From contig JAOMCO010000003.1 of assembly GCA_028345055.1 (NCBI GenBank), positions 1-64,000 of the forward strand: a stretch of DNA of 64,000 nt, in the 5' to 3' direction. This document shows, piece by piece, positions 38,936 to 47,311 of the stretch. Within the stretch, counting starts at the first letter, position 1. Every line of letters begins with the position of its first letter. The stretch comes from Candidatus Thioglobus sp. GTDB taxonomy: Bacteria > Pseudomonadota > Gammaproteobacteria > PS1 > Pseudothioglobaceae. The position numbers and the translations under genes are program-made. The notes under the pieces are model-generated. The model ran no database searches and was not told where the DNA came from. It was given only the letters and a program-made list of their open reading frames with translations.

Positions 38936-39904
38936 TTAAATAGCGTTTTCTTTTGAGAACATTTTATGCGCCAGGTTGACTAGACTTAAAAGCAGTGCAA
39001 GTCCGACTACATTATGCATTGTGGCAGCGAACATTGGTAGAGACATCACAACATTGATGATCCCCAGTGCAACTTGAATTGTTAAAAGAGCAAGCACAAT
39101 ATAGACACTCTTTTTTAATGCCATATAATTTCTTAAAGCAAATGATAAGGCAATTATTGCAGCAGTCACAACCAGCGCCCCTATTCGATGTACCATTTGA
39201 ATGGCTGTCCTTGTTTGGTTCTCAAGAACGCCAAACTCATAATCAATACCCAGGGGGCCCCAGTAGTATGCATTCTTAAAGTCCATATCATCAGGCCACA
39301 TTTCTCCTAAACAAGTAGGGAAATAGTCTCCACAAGAGAGTGCGGCATAGTTGGTACTTGTCCAACCACCTAAAAAAATTTGAAAGACCAAAAGTATAGC
39401 AACAATGACAAGCATTATTTTGTGATTACTTAAGATTGGCTTATCAAGATTGAGGGGTTTTCGTTCATTAAGAAGAAGCCAAAAAAGAAGAGTAGTAGTT
39501 GAGAAGCCGCCCAGAAGATGCATAGTAACTATTCCAGGATGAACTAATTCAGTCACTGTCCACATCCCTAAAGCGCCCTGAAAGCCAACCAACAAAAGTA
39601 GAGCAGTTGGAAGCTTAATAGAGCGAAGTGTATCTGGTCTTCGAAAAATTGCCAATAAAAATATTACAACAATTGACAAACCAAGGATGGAGGCAGCATA
39701 CCTGTGAATCATCTCTTTCCATGCTTTTGCAATATCAAGAGGCCTGTCATATTCTGCAGATATGACATCAGGAACTAGAAGTTGCCCATAGCATCCGGGC
39801 CAATCTGGACAGCCAAGACCTGCGTCAGCAAGACGAGTATACGCTCCCAAAATAACGACTATAAGTGCCAAAATAAAGGAGAGGTTGAGTGCTTTTGAGT
39901 ACAT
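38936..39904 (-). CDS. ctaA: Heme A synthase (COX15/CtaA)
   Basis: Oxidises the C8 methyl of heme O to give heme A. The 322-residue inner-membrane protein has eight TM segments in two homologous halves. The conserved heme-ligand histidines are in EMIHRYAASILG, GIVTMHLLGG, QMVHRIGAL and TMHNVVGLAL. The first loop has the conserved GLGCPDWPGCYGQ with its Cys pair, and a second Cys pair occurs in SCGDYFPTCLG, as in COX15-type proteins. It is divergent from the coxB operon and upstream of sco. Confidence 0.95.
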   Translation of the reverse strand: MYSKALNLSFILALIVVILGAYTRLADAGLGCPDWPGCYGQLLVPDVISAEYDRPLDIAKAWKEMIHRYAASILGLSIVVIFLLAIFRRPDTLRSIKLPTALLLLVGFQGALGMWTVTELVHPGIVTMHLLGGFSTTTLLFWLLLNERKPLNLDKPILSNHKIMLVIVAILLVFQIFLGGWTSTNYAALSCGDYFPTCLGEMWPDDMDFKNAYYWGPLGIDYEFGVLENQTRTAIQMVHRIGALVVTAAIIALSFALRNYMALKKSVYIVLALLTIQVALGIINVVMSLPMFAATMHNVVGLALLLSLVNLAHKMFSKENAI

Positions 39905-40257
39905 GTAAATCCTTACAAATTGTGGCTAACCATTTTAAAGACTTTATTGGCAGCTTGATTAAAATTCAAAAATATATGCACTTGATATTTGGTCATTGAA
40001 TCCTTTTTTTCAAGTCTATAAATACATTTTATTTAAATTCATTCAAGTGTTGAAAAATGTTCAATGAAAATTGAGAATAAAGGTCAATAAATACTTGGTA
40101 AATTGCGCAGAAACAGGTATCATTTGATTGCTTTTTTTATTTGCACTTGCAATTAATTAAAAGGCTCCTATATACAGGACAATTATGAACATATTTATCA
40201 ACCATTGACTCTTGATGGTTATTGAGTAATATGATTAAGGATTAATTCGGAGAATCT
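39905..40257. other. 353-bp divergent regulatory region between ctaA and coxB
   Basis: No gene is seen. The region is AT-rich. It holds an inverted repeat TTGAA-N5-TTCAA at 40050-40064, a T-rich stretch near 40130, and a second inverted repeat AACCAT-N9-ATGGTT at 40200-40220 that overlaps a candidate coxB -35 box. It must carry promoters for both the leftward ctaA-sco unit and the rightward cox operon. Confidence 0.6.
40205..40235 (+). promoter_or_regulatory. Candidate promoter of the coxB operon
   Basis: TTGACT at 40205-40210 matches a -35 box. TAATAT at 40227-40232 (16-bp spacing) or TATGAT at 40230-40235 (19 bp) could be the -10. It ends about 25 bp before the coxB ATG, which has a GGAGAAT ribosome site. 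The -35 box lies within the inverted repeat 40200-40220, so a bound regulator could block it. Confidence 0.5.
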
Positions 40258-41379
40258 ATGAAATTATTGTTGACTTTTACTGGCGCTATTGCAGCATTGA
40301 TTGGCTCTAAATCTGCTTTTGCAGAGTACACTCTCAATATGACAAAAGGCATTACCGATTTAAGCCAGGACATTTACTGGCTTCATATGATGGCTTTTTG
40401 GGTGTGCGTAGCTATTGGTGTAGTCGTCTTTGGCGCAATGTTCTATTCAATAGTAGCGCATAGAAAGTCTAAGGGAGCTAAAGCTGCAAATTTTCATGAA
40501 AGCACAACAGTAGAATTTATTTGGACGGGAATTCCAATTCTTATATTAATAGCAATGGCAATTCCAGCGTCAAAAACTCTGATTGATATTGAAGTCTTAG
40601 AGAAAGCGGACATGACAGTTAAGGTAACTGGAATTCAGTGGAAGTGGCAATACGATTATCCTGAGGAAGGAATCAGTTTTGTTTCAAATCTTGCGCAGTC
40701 ATCTAGAGACGTTATCAAGGCTTCGCCTGAAGAGCGTGAAGCTGTTCACAATGAGAGCACTTACCTCCGCTCTGTTGACAAGCACTTAGTTCTTCCTGTT
40801 GATACAACAGTTAGATTTCTAATTACCTCAAATGATGTAATCCATAATTGGTGGGTGCCTGCATTTGGCGTTAAGCAAGATGCTAATCCTGGTTTCATTA
40901 ATGATGCCTGGGCAAAGCCTAATGAGATTGGAACTTACAGAGGCCAATGTGCTGAGCTTTGTGGTAAAGACCATGGCTTTATGCCAATTGTAGTTGATGT
41001 TGTTTCTAAGGCCGACTACGCAGCCTGGGTTGAGAGTAAGCAGGCAGAAAAAGTTGCTGAATTAGCAAGTGCCACTCAAGAATGGACAGAGGCAGAATTG
41101 GTTGCTAGGGGCGAAGAAGTTTACAATGCCAATTGTTCAGGATGCCACCAAAAAGATGGCTCAGGTATTCCGGGAGTTTTCCCAGCAATGATAGGTTCTG
41201 AAGTAACAAATGGCCCTGCAGATTATCAGATAGGCATGGTTTTAAACGGCTTAAGGGGTATGCCAGCATTTAAGATGCTTAGTGACACAGATATTGCATC
41301 GGTAATTACCTACGAAAGAAGATCTTTTGGCAACAATGGATCCGTTGTTCAACCATCAGATGTTACATCTGCACGTTAA
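40258..41379 (+). CDS. coxB: Cytochrome c oxidase subunit II with C-terminal cytochrome c domain
   Basis: Receives electrons at the CuA centre of the aa3 oxidase. 373 residues: signal peptide (cleaved near SAFA, residue 22), two TM segments (about 43-65 and 85-105), then the periplasmic cupredoxin domain. The CuA ligands are in DVIHNWW and in GQCAELCGKDHGFM. A fused heme c domain follows, with NCSGCHQKDGSG and a likely Met ligand in RGMPAF. The fusion is the caa3-like layout. It is the first gene of the cox operon. Confidence 0.96.
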   Translation: MKLLLTFTGAIAALIGSKSAFAEYTLNMTKGITDLSQDIYWLHMMAFWVCVAIGVVVFGAMFYSIVAHRKSKGAKAANFHESTTVEFIWTGIPILILIAMAIPASKTLIDIEVLEKADMTVKVTGIQWKWQYDYPEEGISFVSNLAQSSRDVIKASPEEREAVHNESTYLRSVDKHLVLPVDTTVRFLITSNDVIHNWWVPAFGVKQDANPGFINDAWAKPNEIGTYRGQCAELCGKDHGFMPIVVDVVSKADYAAWVESKQAEKVAELASATQEWTEAELVARGEEVYNANCSGCHQKDGSGIPGVFPAMIGSEVTNGPADYQIGMVLNGLRGMPAFKMLSDTDIASVITYERRSFGNNGSVVQPSDVTSAR

Positions 41380-41394
41380 TTTAAGGAGAAATAC

Positions 41395-43008
41395 ATGAGC
41401 TCAACAACAGCGGCAGCAGCACACGACGATCACCACCATGGCCCTGAAAAAGGACTCCTAAGGTGGGTTAAGACAACTAACCATAAAGATATTGGAACTC
41501 TTTACTTGTGGTTTTCTTTTGCAATGCTCTTGGTGGGAGGCGCATTTGCTATGGGCATCCGATCCGAGTTATTACAGCCCGGACTTCAATTGTTTGAACC
41601 TCAGTTCTACAATCAGCTGACAACAATGCATGGACTAATCATGGTATTTGGTGCCATTATGCCTGCTTTTGTAGGCTTGGCAAACTGGCTTATACCTATG
41701 ATGGTCGGAGCTCCCGATATGGCGCTTCCAAGAATGAATAACTGGAGCTTCTGGATATTGCCCTTCGCAGGTACAATTCTCTTAAGTACATTTTTTATGG
41801 AAGGAGGAGCGCCTGCATTTGGATGGACTTTTTATGCTCCACTCTCAACAACGTTTGCACCAGACTCAACAGACTTCTTTATATTTGCAATTCACTTATT
41901 AGGCTTTTCATCAATTATGGGGGCAATCAATATTATTGCAACAGTCCTTAATATGCGAGCACCAGAAATGAGACTAATGGATATGCCACTTTTTGTATGG
42001 ACTTGGTTAATTACCTCATTCTTATTAATTGGCGCTATGCCAGTTTTGGCTGGAGCTGTGACCATGATGCTCACAGATCGAAACTTTGGAACTGCATTTT
42101 TTGATGCAGCAGGCGGTGGAGATCCTGTCATGTTCCAGCATATCTTTTGGTTCTTTGGCCATCCTGAAGTATATATTATGATTTTGCCGGCCTTTGGTAT
42201 TATCTCCCACATTATTCCAACCTTTTCAAGAAAGCCACTGTTTGGTTATTCTTCAATGGTTTATGCAACCGCGTCAATCGCATTCTTGTCTTACATTGTT
42301 TGGGCTCACCACATGTTCCTGACCGGGATGCCGGTGGCAGGTGAACTCTACTTCATGTATGCAACAATGCTAATTGCAGTCCCTACGGGAGTGAAAGTAT
42401 TTAACTGGGTTGCAACGATGTGGAAGGGCTCAATGACATTTGAAACTCCAATGCTATGGGCGCTGTCCTTTGTGTTCTTATTTACGATTGGCGGCTTCTC
42501 AGGATTAATGCTTGGAATAGCGCCTGCTGATATTCAGTACCATGATACTTATTTTGTTGTTGCCCACTTCCACTATGTTCTGGTAACAGGGGCATTATGG
42601 GGGATTATTGCTGCAGTGTTTTATTGGCTTCCTAGGTGGACTGGAAGAATGTACAACGAGAGACTAGCAAAAATCCACTTTTGGATCGCTATGATTTCTG
42701 TTAATGTAACATTTTTCCCGCAACACTTCATAGGGCTGGCAGGTATGCCGCGTCGTATTCCTGACTATGCATTGCAATTTGCTGATTTTAACTTTATTTC
42801 ATCAATAGGCTCTTTTGCTTTTGGTCTTTCATTTCTTTTATTTACCTATATTATTGTTGACTGCATCCGAAATGGTAAGCTAGCCGAGGCAAGACCATGG
42901 GAAAGCGCTAAAGGCTTAGAGTGGACTTTGCCTTCACCTGCTCCATACCACAGTTTTGATGAGCCACCAACAAGAGCAGAAATTTTGGCTGAGTCTCAGC
43001 ATAGCTAA
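41395..43008 (+). CDS. coxA: Cytochrome c oxidase subunit I
   Basis: Catalytic subunit with low-spin heme a and the heme a3-CuB centre, reducing O2 and pumping protons. 537 residues, 12 TM helices. Landmarks are low-spin heme His in TMHGLIMVFG, the CuB His-Tyr pair in FGHPEVYIMILP, the HH pair in WAHHMF, and HDTYFVVAHFHYV with the heme a3 and heme a ligands. The start has a TAAGGAGAA ribosome site. It is preceded by coxB (15-bp gap) and shares one base with a 32-codon gene after it. Confidence 0.97.
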   Translation: MSSTTAAAAHDDHHHGPEKGLLRWVKTTNHKDIGTLYLWFSFAMLLVGGAFAMGIRSELLQPGLQLFEPQFYNQLTTMHGLIMVFGAIMPAFVGLANWLIPMMVGAPDMALPRMNNWSFWILPFAGTILLSTFFMEGGAPAFGWTFYAPLSTTFAPDSTDFFIFAIHLLGFSSIMGAINIIATVLNMRAPEMRLMDMPLFVWTWLITSFLLIGAMPVLAGAVTMMLTDRNFGTAFFDAAGGGDPVMFQHIFWFFGHPEVYIMILPAFGIISHIIPTFSRKPLFGYSSMVYATASIAFLSYIVWAHHMFLTGMPVAGELYFMYATMLIAVPTGVKVFNWVATMWKGSMTFETPMLWALSFVFLFTIGGFSGLMLGIAPADIQYHDTYFVVAHFHYVLVTGALWGIIAAVFYWLPRWTGRMYNERLAKIHFWIAMISVNVTFFPQHFIGLAGMPRRIPDYALQFADFNFISSIGSFAFGLSFLLFTYIIVDCIRNGKLAEARPWESAKGLEWTLPSPAPYHSFDEPPTRAEILAESQHS

Positions 43009-43106
43009 TGTCAAATAAGCGAAATAAAGGTGTAGGAAGAACGGCGCTTATAGTTGCCATACTAGCAATAGGATTATATGCTGCAACCATAGTGCTTAAC
43101 AGCTGA
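43008..43106 (+). CDS. Small membrane protein between coxA and ctaG (32 aa)
   Basis: A 32-codon frame starts at an ATG that overlaps the coxA TAA by one base and ends one base before the ctaG ATG. The product has a basic N terminus (MSNKRNKGVGR) and one hydrophobic segment (TALIVAILAIGLYAATIVL), i.e. a positive-inside single-pass membrane protein. Small proteins of this size and shape occupy the same coxA-ctaG position in many beta- and gammaproteobacteria and are annotated as cytochrome oxidase small assembly proteins. Exact fit to the gap and operon coupling argue that it is real. Confidence 0.75.
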   Translation: MSNKRNKGVGRTALIVAILAIGLYAATIVLNS

Positions 43107-43107
43107 T

Positions 43108-43629
43108 ATGGAGAGGAAAAAGATTACAAAAAGCTTTTGGATAAAGCTTGTATCGGTACCAGTTTTAATGTTCTTTTTTGCTTATGCCATGGTGCCTATA
43201 TATGATGTTTTGTGCGATTTAACAGGCTTTAATGGAAAGACGGGCACTGTGGAGACAGAGCAAGAGTACTTGGTTGATGAAGAGCGTTTGGTTAGTGTGA
43301 GTTTTTTCGCGGCAACGAGTTCTGGGTTTCCAGTCCAGTTTTCGCCTAAAGTAAGCTCAATGGAGGTTGTGCCTGGGAAGTTTTATAACACCAGTTATAT
43401 TGCTAAAAACACGACCGATGAAGTAATCTTTGGTCAAGCAATACCGAGTGTAGCGCCTACAGATGCGGCTCTTCACTTCAAAAAATTAGAGTGCTTTTGT
43501 TTTGTTAAGCAGGAGTTTCAGCCTGGAGAGGAGGTCGAAATGGCACTTCGGTTTGTGGTAGAACCTGAAATGGAAGAGTGGATTAAAGATGTAAGCTTAT
43601 CGTATAATTTTTTTAAGTTAGACAGTTAA
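43108..43629 (+). CDS. ctaG: Cytochrome c oxidase assembly protein CtaG/Cox11
   Basis: Copper chaperone for the CuB site of subunit I. The 173-residue protein has one N-terminal TM segment (about 12-30) and a periplasmic immunoglobulin-like domain with the conserved copper motif LECFCFVKQEF and the downstream MALRFVVEPEM segment. It follows the small gene by one base and precedes coxC by 13 bp, standard order for coxA-ctaG-coxC. Confidence 0.95.
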   Translation: MERKKITKSFWIKLVSVPVLMFFFAYAMVPIYDVLCDLTGFNGKTGTVETEQEYLVDEERLVSVSFFAATSSGFPVQFSPKVSSMEVVPGKFYNTSYIAKNTTDEVIFGQAIPSVAPTDAALHFKKLECFCFVKQEFQPGEEVEMALRFVVEPEMEEWIKDVSLSYNFFKLDS

Positions 43630-43642
43630 GAAGGGAGTAGAA

Positions 43643-44521
43643 ATGAGCAACGAAAAATATTATGTTCCACATGGCACATACTGGCCAATAATTGGATCGA
43701 TTGGTATTTCAACGCTATTTATTGGGTTTGCAAATCAAATGCATGATGTGAGCTGGGGGTGGCCAGTTATGGTTTTGGGTTTTGCAATTATTGCATTTAT
43801 GATGTTTGGATGGCTCGGTACAGTTGTGGCTGAAAGCGTCGGCGGTATGTATAACTCACAGGTTGACAAGTCCTTTAGATGGGGTATGAGCTGGTTTATA
43901 TTTTCAGAGGTTATGTTTTTTGCAGCCTTCTTTGGGGCGTTATTATATGCTAGAGTCTTGAGCGTGCCGTGGCTTGGAGGCGAGTATAACAATATTTATA
44001 CTCCAGAATTATGGGAAGGATTTAAGTCCACTTGGCCACTACTTTCTACGCCTGGTGAGATTGGACAAAACGGTACAACTTTTTCTACCAACTTCAAACT
44101 AGTTGACACGTGGGGATTGCCGGCTTTAAATACCGGACTTCTCCTGACTTCAGGAGTGACGCTAACTTATGCGCATCATGCGCTAAGAGCCGGGCACAGA
44201 AACGCACTAATGGCCTGGATGATAGCAACAATTGCTTTGGGGGTCGTATTTTTAGGCTTTCAGATCACTGAGTATGGACATGCATATCATGATGGGCTTA
44301 AGCTAACCTCAGGAATTTATGGGTCAACGTTTTACTTGCTTACTGGCTTCCATGGCTTCCATGTGACGATTGGCGTTATTATGCTTACGGTTATTTTGTA
44401 CCGCATTCAGAAGGGCCACTTTAATCTGGAAAACCATTTTGCATTTGAAGGCGTTGCCTGGTATTGGCACTTCGTGGACGTGGTTTGGCTTGGATTATTT
44501 ATTTTTGTTTACTGGATTTAA
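43643..44521 (+). CDS. coxC: Cytochrome c oxidase subunit III
   Basis: Membrane subunit stabilising the oxidase core. 292 residues, seven TM segments. Conserved elements include YHVPHGTYWPI-type start (YYVPHGTYWPI), WFIFSEVMFFAAFFGALLYAR with the lipid-site Glu, and TYAHHALRAGHRN. FLLTGFHG-type (YLLTGFHGFHVTIG) and WYWHFVDVVWLGLFIFVYW at the C terminus also match. It is followed directly by an intrinsic terminator. Confidence 0.96.
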   Translation: MSNEKYYVPHGTYWPIIGSIGISTLFIGFANQMHDVSWGWPVMVLGFAIIAFMMFGWLGTVVAESVGGMYNSQVDKSFRWGMSWFIFSEVMFFAAFFGALLYARVLSVPWLGGEYNNIYTPELWEGFKSTWPLLSTPGEIGQNGTTFSTNFKLVDTWGLPALNTGLLLTSGVTLTYAHHALRAGHRNALMAWMIATIALGVVFLGFQITEYGHAYHDGLKLTSGIYGSTFYLLTGFHGFHVTIGVIMLTVILYRIQKGHFNLENHFAFEGVAWYWHFVDVVWLGLFIFVYWI

Positions 44522-44542
44522 TGTCTAAATAGAGGTTTATGA

Positions 44543-44570
44543 AAGGCCCCTTAAAAGGGGTCTTTTTTTT
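44543..44570 (+). terminator. Intrinsic terminator after coxC
   Basis: AGGCCCCTT pairs with AAGGGGTCT (one G-U pair) with a short A/T loop, followed by eight T. It separates coxBA-ctaG-coxC from the DUF2909-SURF1 genes, so those genes are read through at a lower level or have another start. Confidence 0.85.
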
Positions 44571-44589
44571 CAAACACTTAAGGAAAATT

Positions 44590-44808
44590 ATGAGTTTATT
44601 TGTTATTGTTATACTTGCACTTATATTTGGGTTTTTAGGTTCTGCTGTTATCGGTCTTCTAAGAGGTGGCAAGGAAGGATCAGATAGAATGTTTAAGGCC
44701 TTAAGAATGAGAATCATTCTTTCAGTGCTTCTTTTTGCTTTCTTATTATTTGCAGGCTATGTTGGCTGGATAGAGCCAAACGGGTTTAATCTTTTGCCGA
44801 CTCAGTAA
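44590..44808 (+). CDS. DUF2909 twin-transmembrane protein
   Basis: A 72-residue protein with two TM segments (about 2-22 and 40-58) separated by a basic loop (RGGKEGSDRMFKALRMR). This is the DUF2909 layout of a small family found in cytochrome oxidase loci. I start at the ATG giving MSLFVIV, which has AGGAAAA upstream. A longer in-frame start would lie inside the terminator hairpin at 44543-44570 and is unlikely. Its stop overlaps the SURF1 start by one base. Confidence 0.8.
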   Translation: MSLFVIVILALIFGFLGSAVIGLLRGGKEGSDRMFKALRMRIILSVLLFAFLLFAGYVGWIEPNGFNLLPTQ

Positions 44809-45506
44809 TGAGCTGGCGACTTTTACTTCCTGCTTTTCTAATAGTTGCGACCATAGCATTTTTGGTTTCACTAGGATTTTGGCAGCTGGATCGCGCCGAT
44901 CAAAAGCGTGCAATAGAGGCGTCAATTACAAGAGCAAATACGGGAGTCATCGAGCTCATAATAAGTGAGCAAGAGCTTTTGAATAAAGAATTTTATGAGG
45001 TTCGCCTCCAGGGAAATTATCTTAATGAGGCACAGTTTATATATGACAACCAAATTGTAGACCAGGTTTCTGGATATTATGTCTTAACTCCTTTCATCTT
45101 AACAGGCCAATCAAAAGCAGTTATGGTGAATAGAGGCTTTATTCCATGGAATGGTAGAAGAGATAAGCTGGCAGACATCAATGTTGATTCTGGTCAAACA
45201 GAAATCCAGGTTCAAATTTTAAATCCTATTAAAAGAATAGAGCTAAAGACCAGTGAGCTCGTTCGAGAATTTCCAGTAATAATCCAGGCAATAGATTTTG
45301 ATGTAATTGAAGAAATTTCAAACATCAGCTTTATCAAGGTTATTGGTCAGCTCGATGCTTCCGCAGCAGATGGTTTTATTAGGAAATGGGAGCCTTATAC
45401 TGGGAGCATAGAAAAACATATTGGGTATGCTATACAGTGGTTCTTAATGGCACTAGTTCTTGGGCTGATAGGTATTCGAATTGCACTAAAGCAACGCAAT
45501 AAATAA
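44808..45506 (+). CDS. SURF1-family oxidase assembly protein
   Basis: SURF1 helps insert or hand over heme A during oxidase assembly. 232 residues with the family plan: N-terminal TM segment (about 4-24) followed by LGFWQLDRADQK, a periplasmic domain with VMVNRGFIPW, and a C-terminal TM with HIGYAIQWFLMALVLG. All are canonical SURF1 motifs. It closes the oxidase gene group; an 18-bp spaced promoter for tRNA-Thr follows. Confidence 0.93.
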   Translation: MSWRLLLPAFLIVATIAFLVSLGFWQLDRADQKRAIEASITRANTGVIELIISEQELLNKEFYEVRLQGNYLNEAQFIYDNQIVDQVSGYYVLTPFILTGQSKAVMVNRGFIPWNGRRDKLADINVDSGQTEIQVQILNPIKRIELKTSELVREFPVIIQAIDFDVIEEISNISFIKVIGQLDASAADGFIRKWEPYTGSIEKHIGYAIQWFLMALVLGLIGIRIALKQRNK

Positions 45507-45530
45507 ACCTATTTGTAGGACTATAAAATA

Positions 45531-45560
45531 TTGATGAAAAAAAATCCTTTACGGTATAAT
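45531..45560 (+). promoter_or_regulatory. Promoter of tRNA-Thr
   Basis: TTGATG (45531-45536) and a perfect TATAAT (45555-45560) are 18 bp apart, and the -10 ends 10 bp before the tRNA 5' end. A C/G-containing TTCGCTC stretch follows the -10, where stringently controlled tRNA promoters carry a discriminator. Confidence 0.8.
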
Positions 45561-45570
45561 TTCGCTCTAA

Positions 45571-45646
45571 GCCGACATAGCACAGTTGGTAGTGCAACTG
45601 ATTTGTAATCAGTAGGTCCGCGGTTCGAGTCCGTGTGTCGGCACCA
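45571..45646 (+). tRNA. tRNA-Thr (anticodon TGT)
   Basis: A 76-nt tRNA. Acceptor GCCGACA pairs with TGTCGGC, discriminator A and encoded CCA. The anticodon stem CTGAT/ATCAG encloses TTTGTAA, giving anticodon TGT (threonine, ACA family). The T-arm has GGTTCGAGTCC. It stands alone with its own promoter and terminator. Confidence 0.96.
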
Positions 45647-45659
45647 TTTTTATGGTATT

Positions 45660-45684
45660 AAGCGGTCTTTATGGCCGCTTTTTT
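45660..45684 (+). terminator. Intrinsic terminator after tRNA-Thr
   Basis: AAGCGGTC pairs with GGCCGCTT (one G-T pair) around a TTTAT loop, followed by a T tract. It overlaps the last codons of the convergent acyl-CoA synthetase gene and could serve both directions. Confidence 0.8.
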
Positions 45685-47300
45685 ATTGCTAACTCTCGAA
45701 GTACAAATTTTTGAACTTTGCCAGTAGATGTTTTGGGAATAATATCAAAAATAAATTTACGAGGAATTTTAAAAGAAGCCATATTGTCTCTACACCATTG
45801 GCTTAATTCTTCATCAGTAGCCTCACACGATTCTTTGATTTGAACAAATGCACAAGGCGTTTCTCCCCATTTTTGATCTGGCATTGCAACCACTGCAGCA
45901 ACTTCGACAGCGGGGTGTTTATATAAAACCTCTTCAATTTCAATTGATGATATATTTTCTCCTCCAGAAATAATAATGTCTTTTGAGCGATCCTTTAGTT
46001 GTATATAACCATCTTCATGAATGACACCTAAGTCTCCAGAATGAAACCAGCCACCCATGAAAGATTCTTCAGTGGCTGACTTATTTTTAAGATAACCTTT
46101 CATAACTATATTGCCCCTAAACATAACCTCGCCAATAGTTTTTCCATCTCGTGGGACAGGCTTCATTGTGCTCGGATCCATGACATCTAAAGACTCGAGC
46201 GGCAGATACCGAACGCCTTGCCTTGCCTTTAAGGAGGCCTGTTCATTTTCATTGAGCTCATTCCAATCTTGATGCCACTCATTTACTACTGCCGGGCCGT
46301 AAGTTTCAGATAGCCCATATAGGTGGGTAATATTAAATCCCGCAGCCTTCATGTTGGTTAAAACAAACTCAGGTGGAGGCGCTGCAGCGGTAAAAAATTC
46401 AACAGTATTTTCTAGTAATTTTTTTTCACTGTCATTAGCTGAGAGTATTGTTGACATGACAATAGGCGCCCCACATAAATGAGTAACCTTATTTTTTTTA
46501 AGAGAGCTCCAAATTGGCGCTGCTCTAACCTGCCTTAAACAAACATGCGTCCCTATAATGGCTGACATTGTCCAAGGAAAGCACCAGCCATTGCAGTGAA
46601 ACATTGGCAGTGTCCATAGATAGACAGAATGTTTCTTGATTGATGCAATCATTGCATTACCTTGAGCTAGAAGATAGGCACCGCGATGATGTGAGACAAC
46701 GCCTTTTGGATTGCCTGTAGTTCCAGAAGTGTAGTTAAGTGAAATTGCATCCCATTCATCTTCAGGCATAAGCCACTGAAAGTTTTCATCACCCTCTAAT
46801 AAAAAGGATTCATACTCAGTTGCGTTAGGCAGTGATTCACTAACTTGATGCTCACTATCATTGTAGTCAATCAGTATTGGGCTGACTTGTGCAATCTTAA
46901 GCGAGGATTTAGCAGTCTCTAAAAATTCTCGATCTACTATAAGAGCCTTTGAATTGGAATGATCTAATTGGTAGGCAATCGTTTCAGGATCTAGTCGCGT
47001 GTTAATGCTATGTAAAACAGCGCCACACATTGGAACACCATAATGAGACTCCAGCATAGCAGGCGTATTCGACAAAATCACTGAAACTGTATCCCCTCTG
47101 ATAATTCCTTTTCTTGATAGCGCCGATGCTAGTCTCAAAGAGCGTGAATAAAATTCGTGGTAGTTTCGCTCAAGTGATCCGTGAACTATGGCAGTGTGCT
47201 GTGGATATACATCAGCTGCCCTTTCTAGAAAGCTTATAGGGGTTAGAGGCTGATAATTAGCTGGATTGCGATCTAAGTCAGTACTGTAGGGGTTGCTCAT
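45669..47300 (-). CDS. AMP-dependent acyl-CoA synthetase
   Basis: Activates a carboxylic acid to its CoA ester through an acyl-adenylate. 543 residues of the ANL superfamily with P-loop-like YTSGTTGNPKGVVSHHRGAY, LYGLSETYGP, the hinge GWFHSGDLG, and the C-terminal lysine region IPKTSTGKVQKFVLRE. The subfamily usually handles short- or medium-chain acids. It is the last gene of a leftward group with a crotonase, OsmC and a DmdA/GcvT-type gene. In DMSP degradation an enzyme of this superfamily (DmdB) activates methylmercaptopropionate. That role is possible here but not shown by residues. Confidence 0.88.
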   Translation of the reverse strand: MSNPYSTDLDRNPANYQPLTPISFLERAADVYPQHTAIVHGSLERNYHEFYSRSLRLASALSRKGIIRGDTVSVILSNTPAMLESHYGVPMCGAVLHSINTRLDPETIAYQLDHSNSKALIVDREFLETAKSSLKIAQVSPILIDYNDSEHQVSESLPNATEYESFLLEGDENFQWLMPEDEWDAISLNYTSGTTGNPKGVVSHHRGAYLLAQGNAMIASIKKHSVYLWTLPMFHCNGWCFPWTMSAIIGTHVCLRQVRAAPIWSSLKKNKVTHLCGAPIVMSTILSANDSEKKLLENTVEFFTAAAPPPEFVLTNMKAAGFNITHLYGLSETYGPAVVNEWHQDWNELNENEQASLKARQGVRYLPLESLDVMDPSTMKPVPRDGKTIGEVMFRGNIVMKGYLKNKSATEESFMGGWFHSGDLGVIHEDGYIQLKDRSKDIIISGGENISSIEIEEVLYKHPAVEVAAVVAMPDQKWGETPCAFVQIKESCEATDEELSQWCRDNMASFKIPRKFIFDIIPKTSTGKVQKFVLRELAIKKRP

Positions 47301-47311
47301 TTTGGACGGTG

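Noticed and set aside
44539-44589. Longer start for the DUF2909 protein
   Set aside because: The extension would be read through the coxC terminator hairpin, and a good ribosome site precedes the internal ATG.
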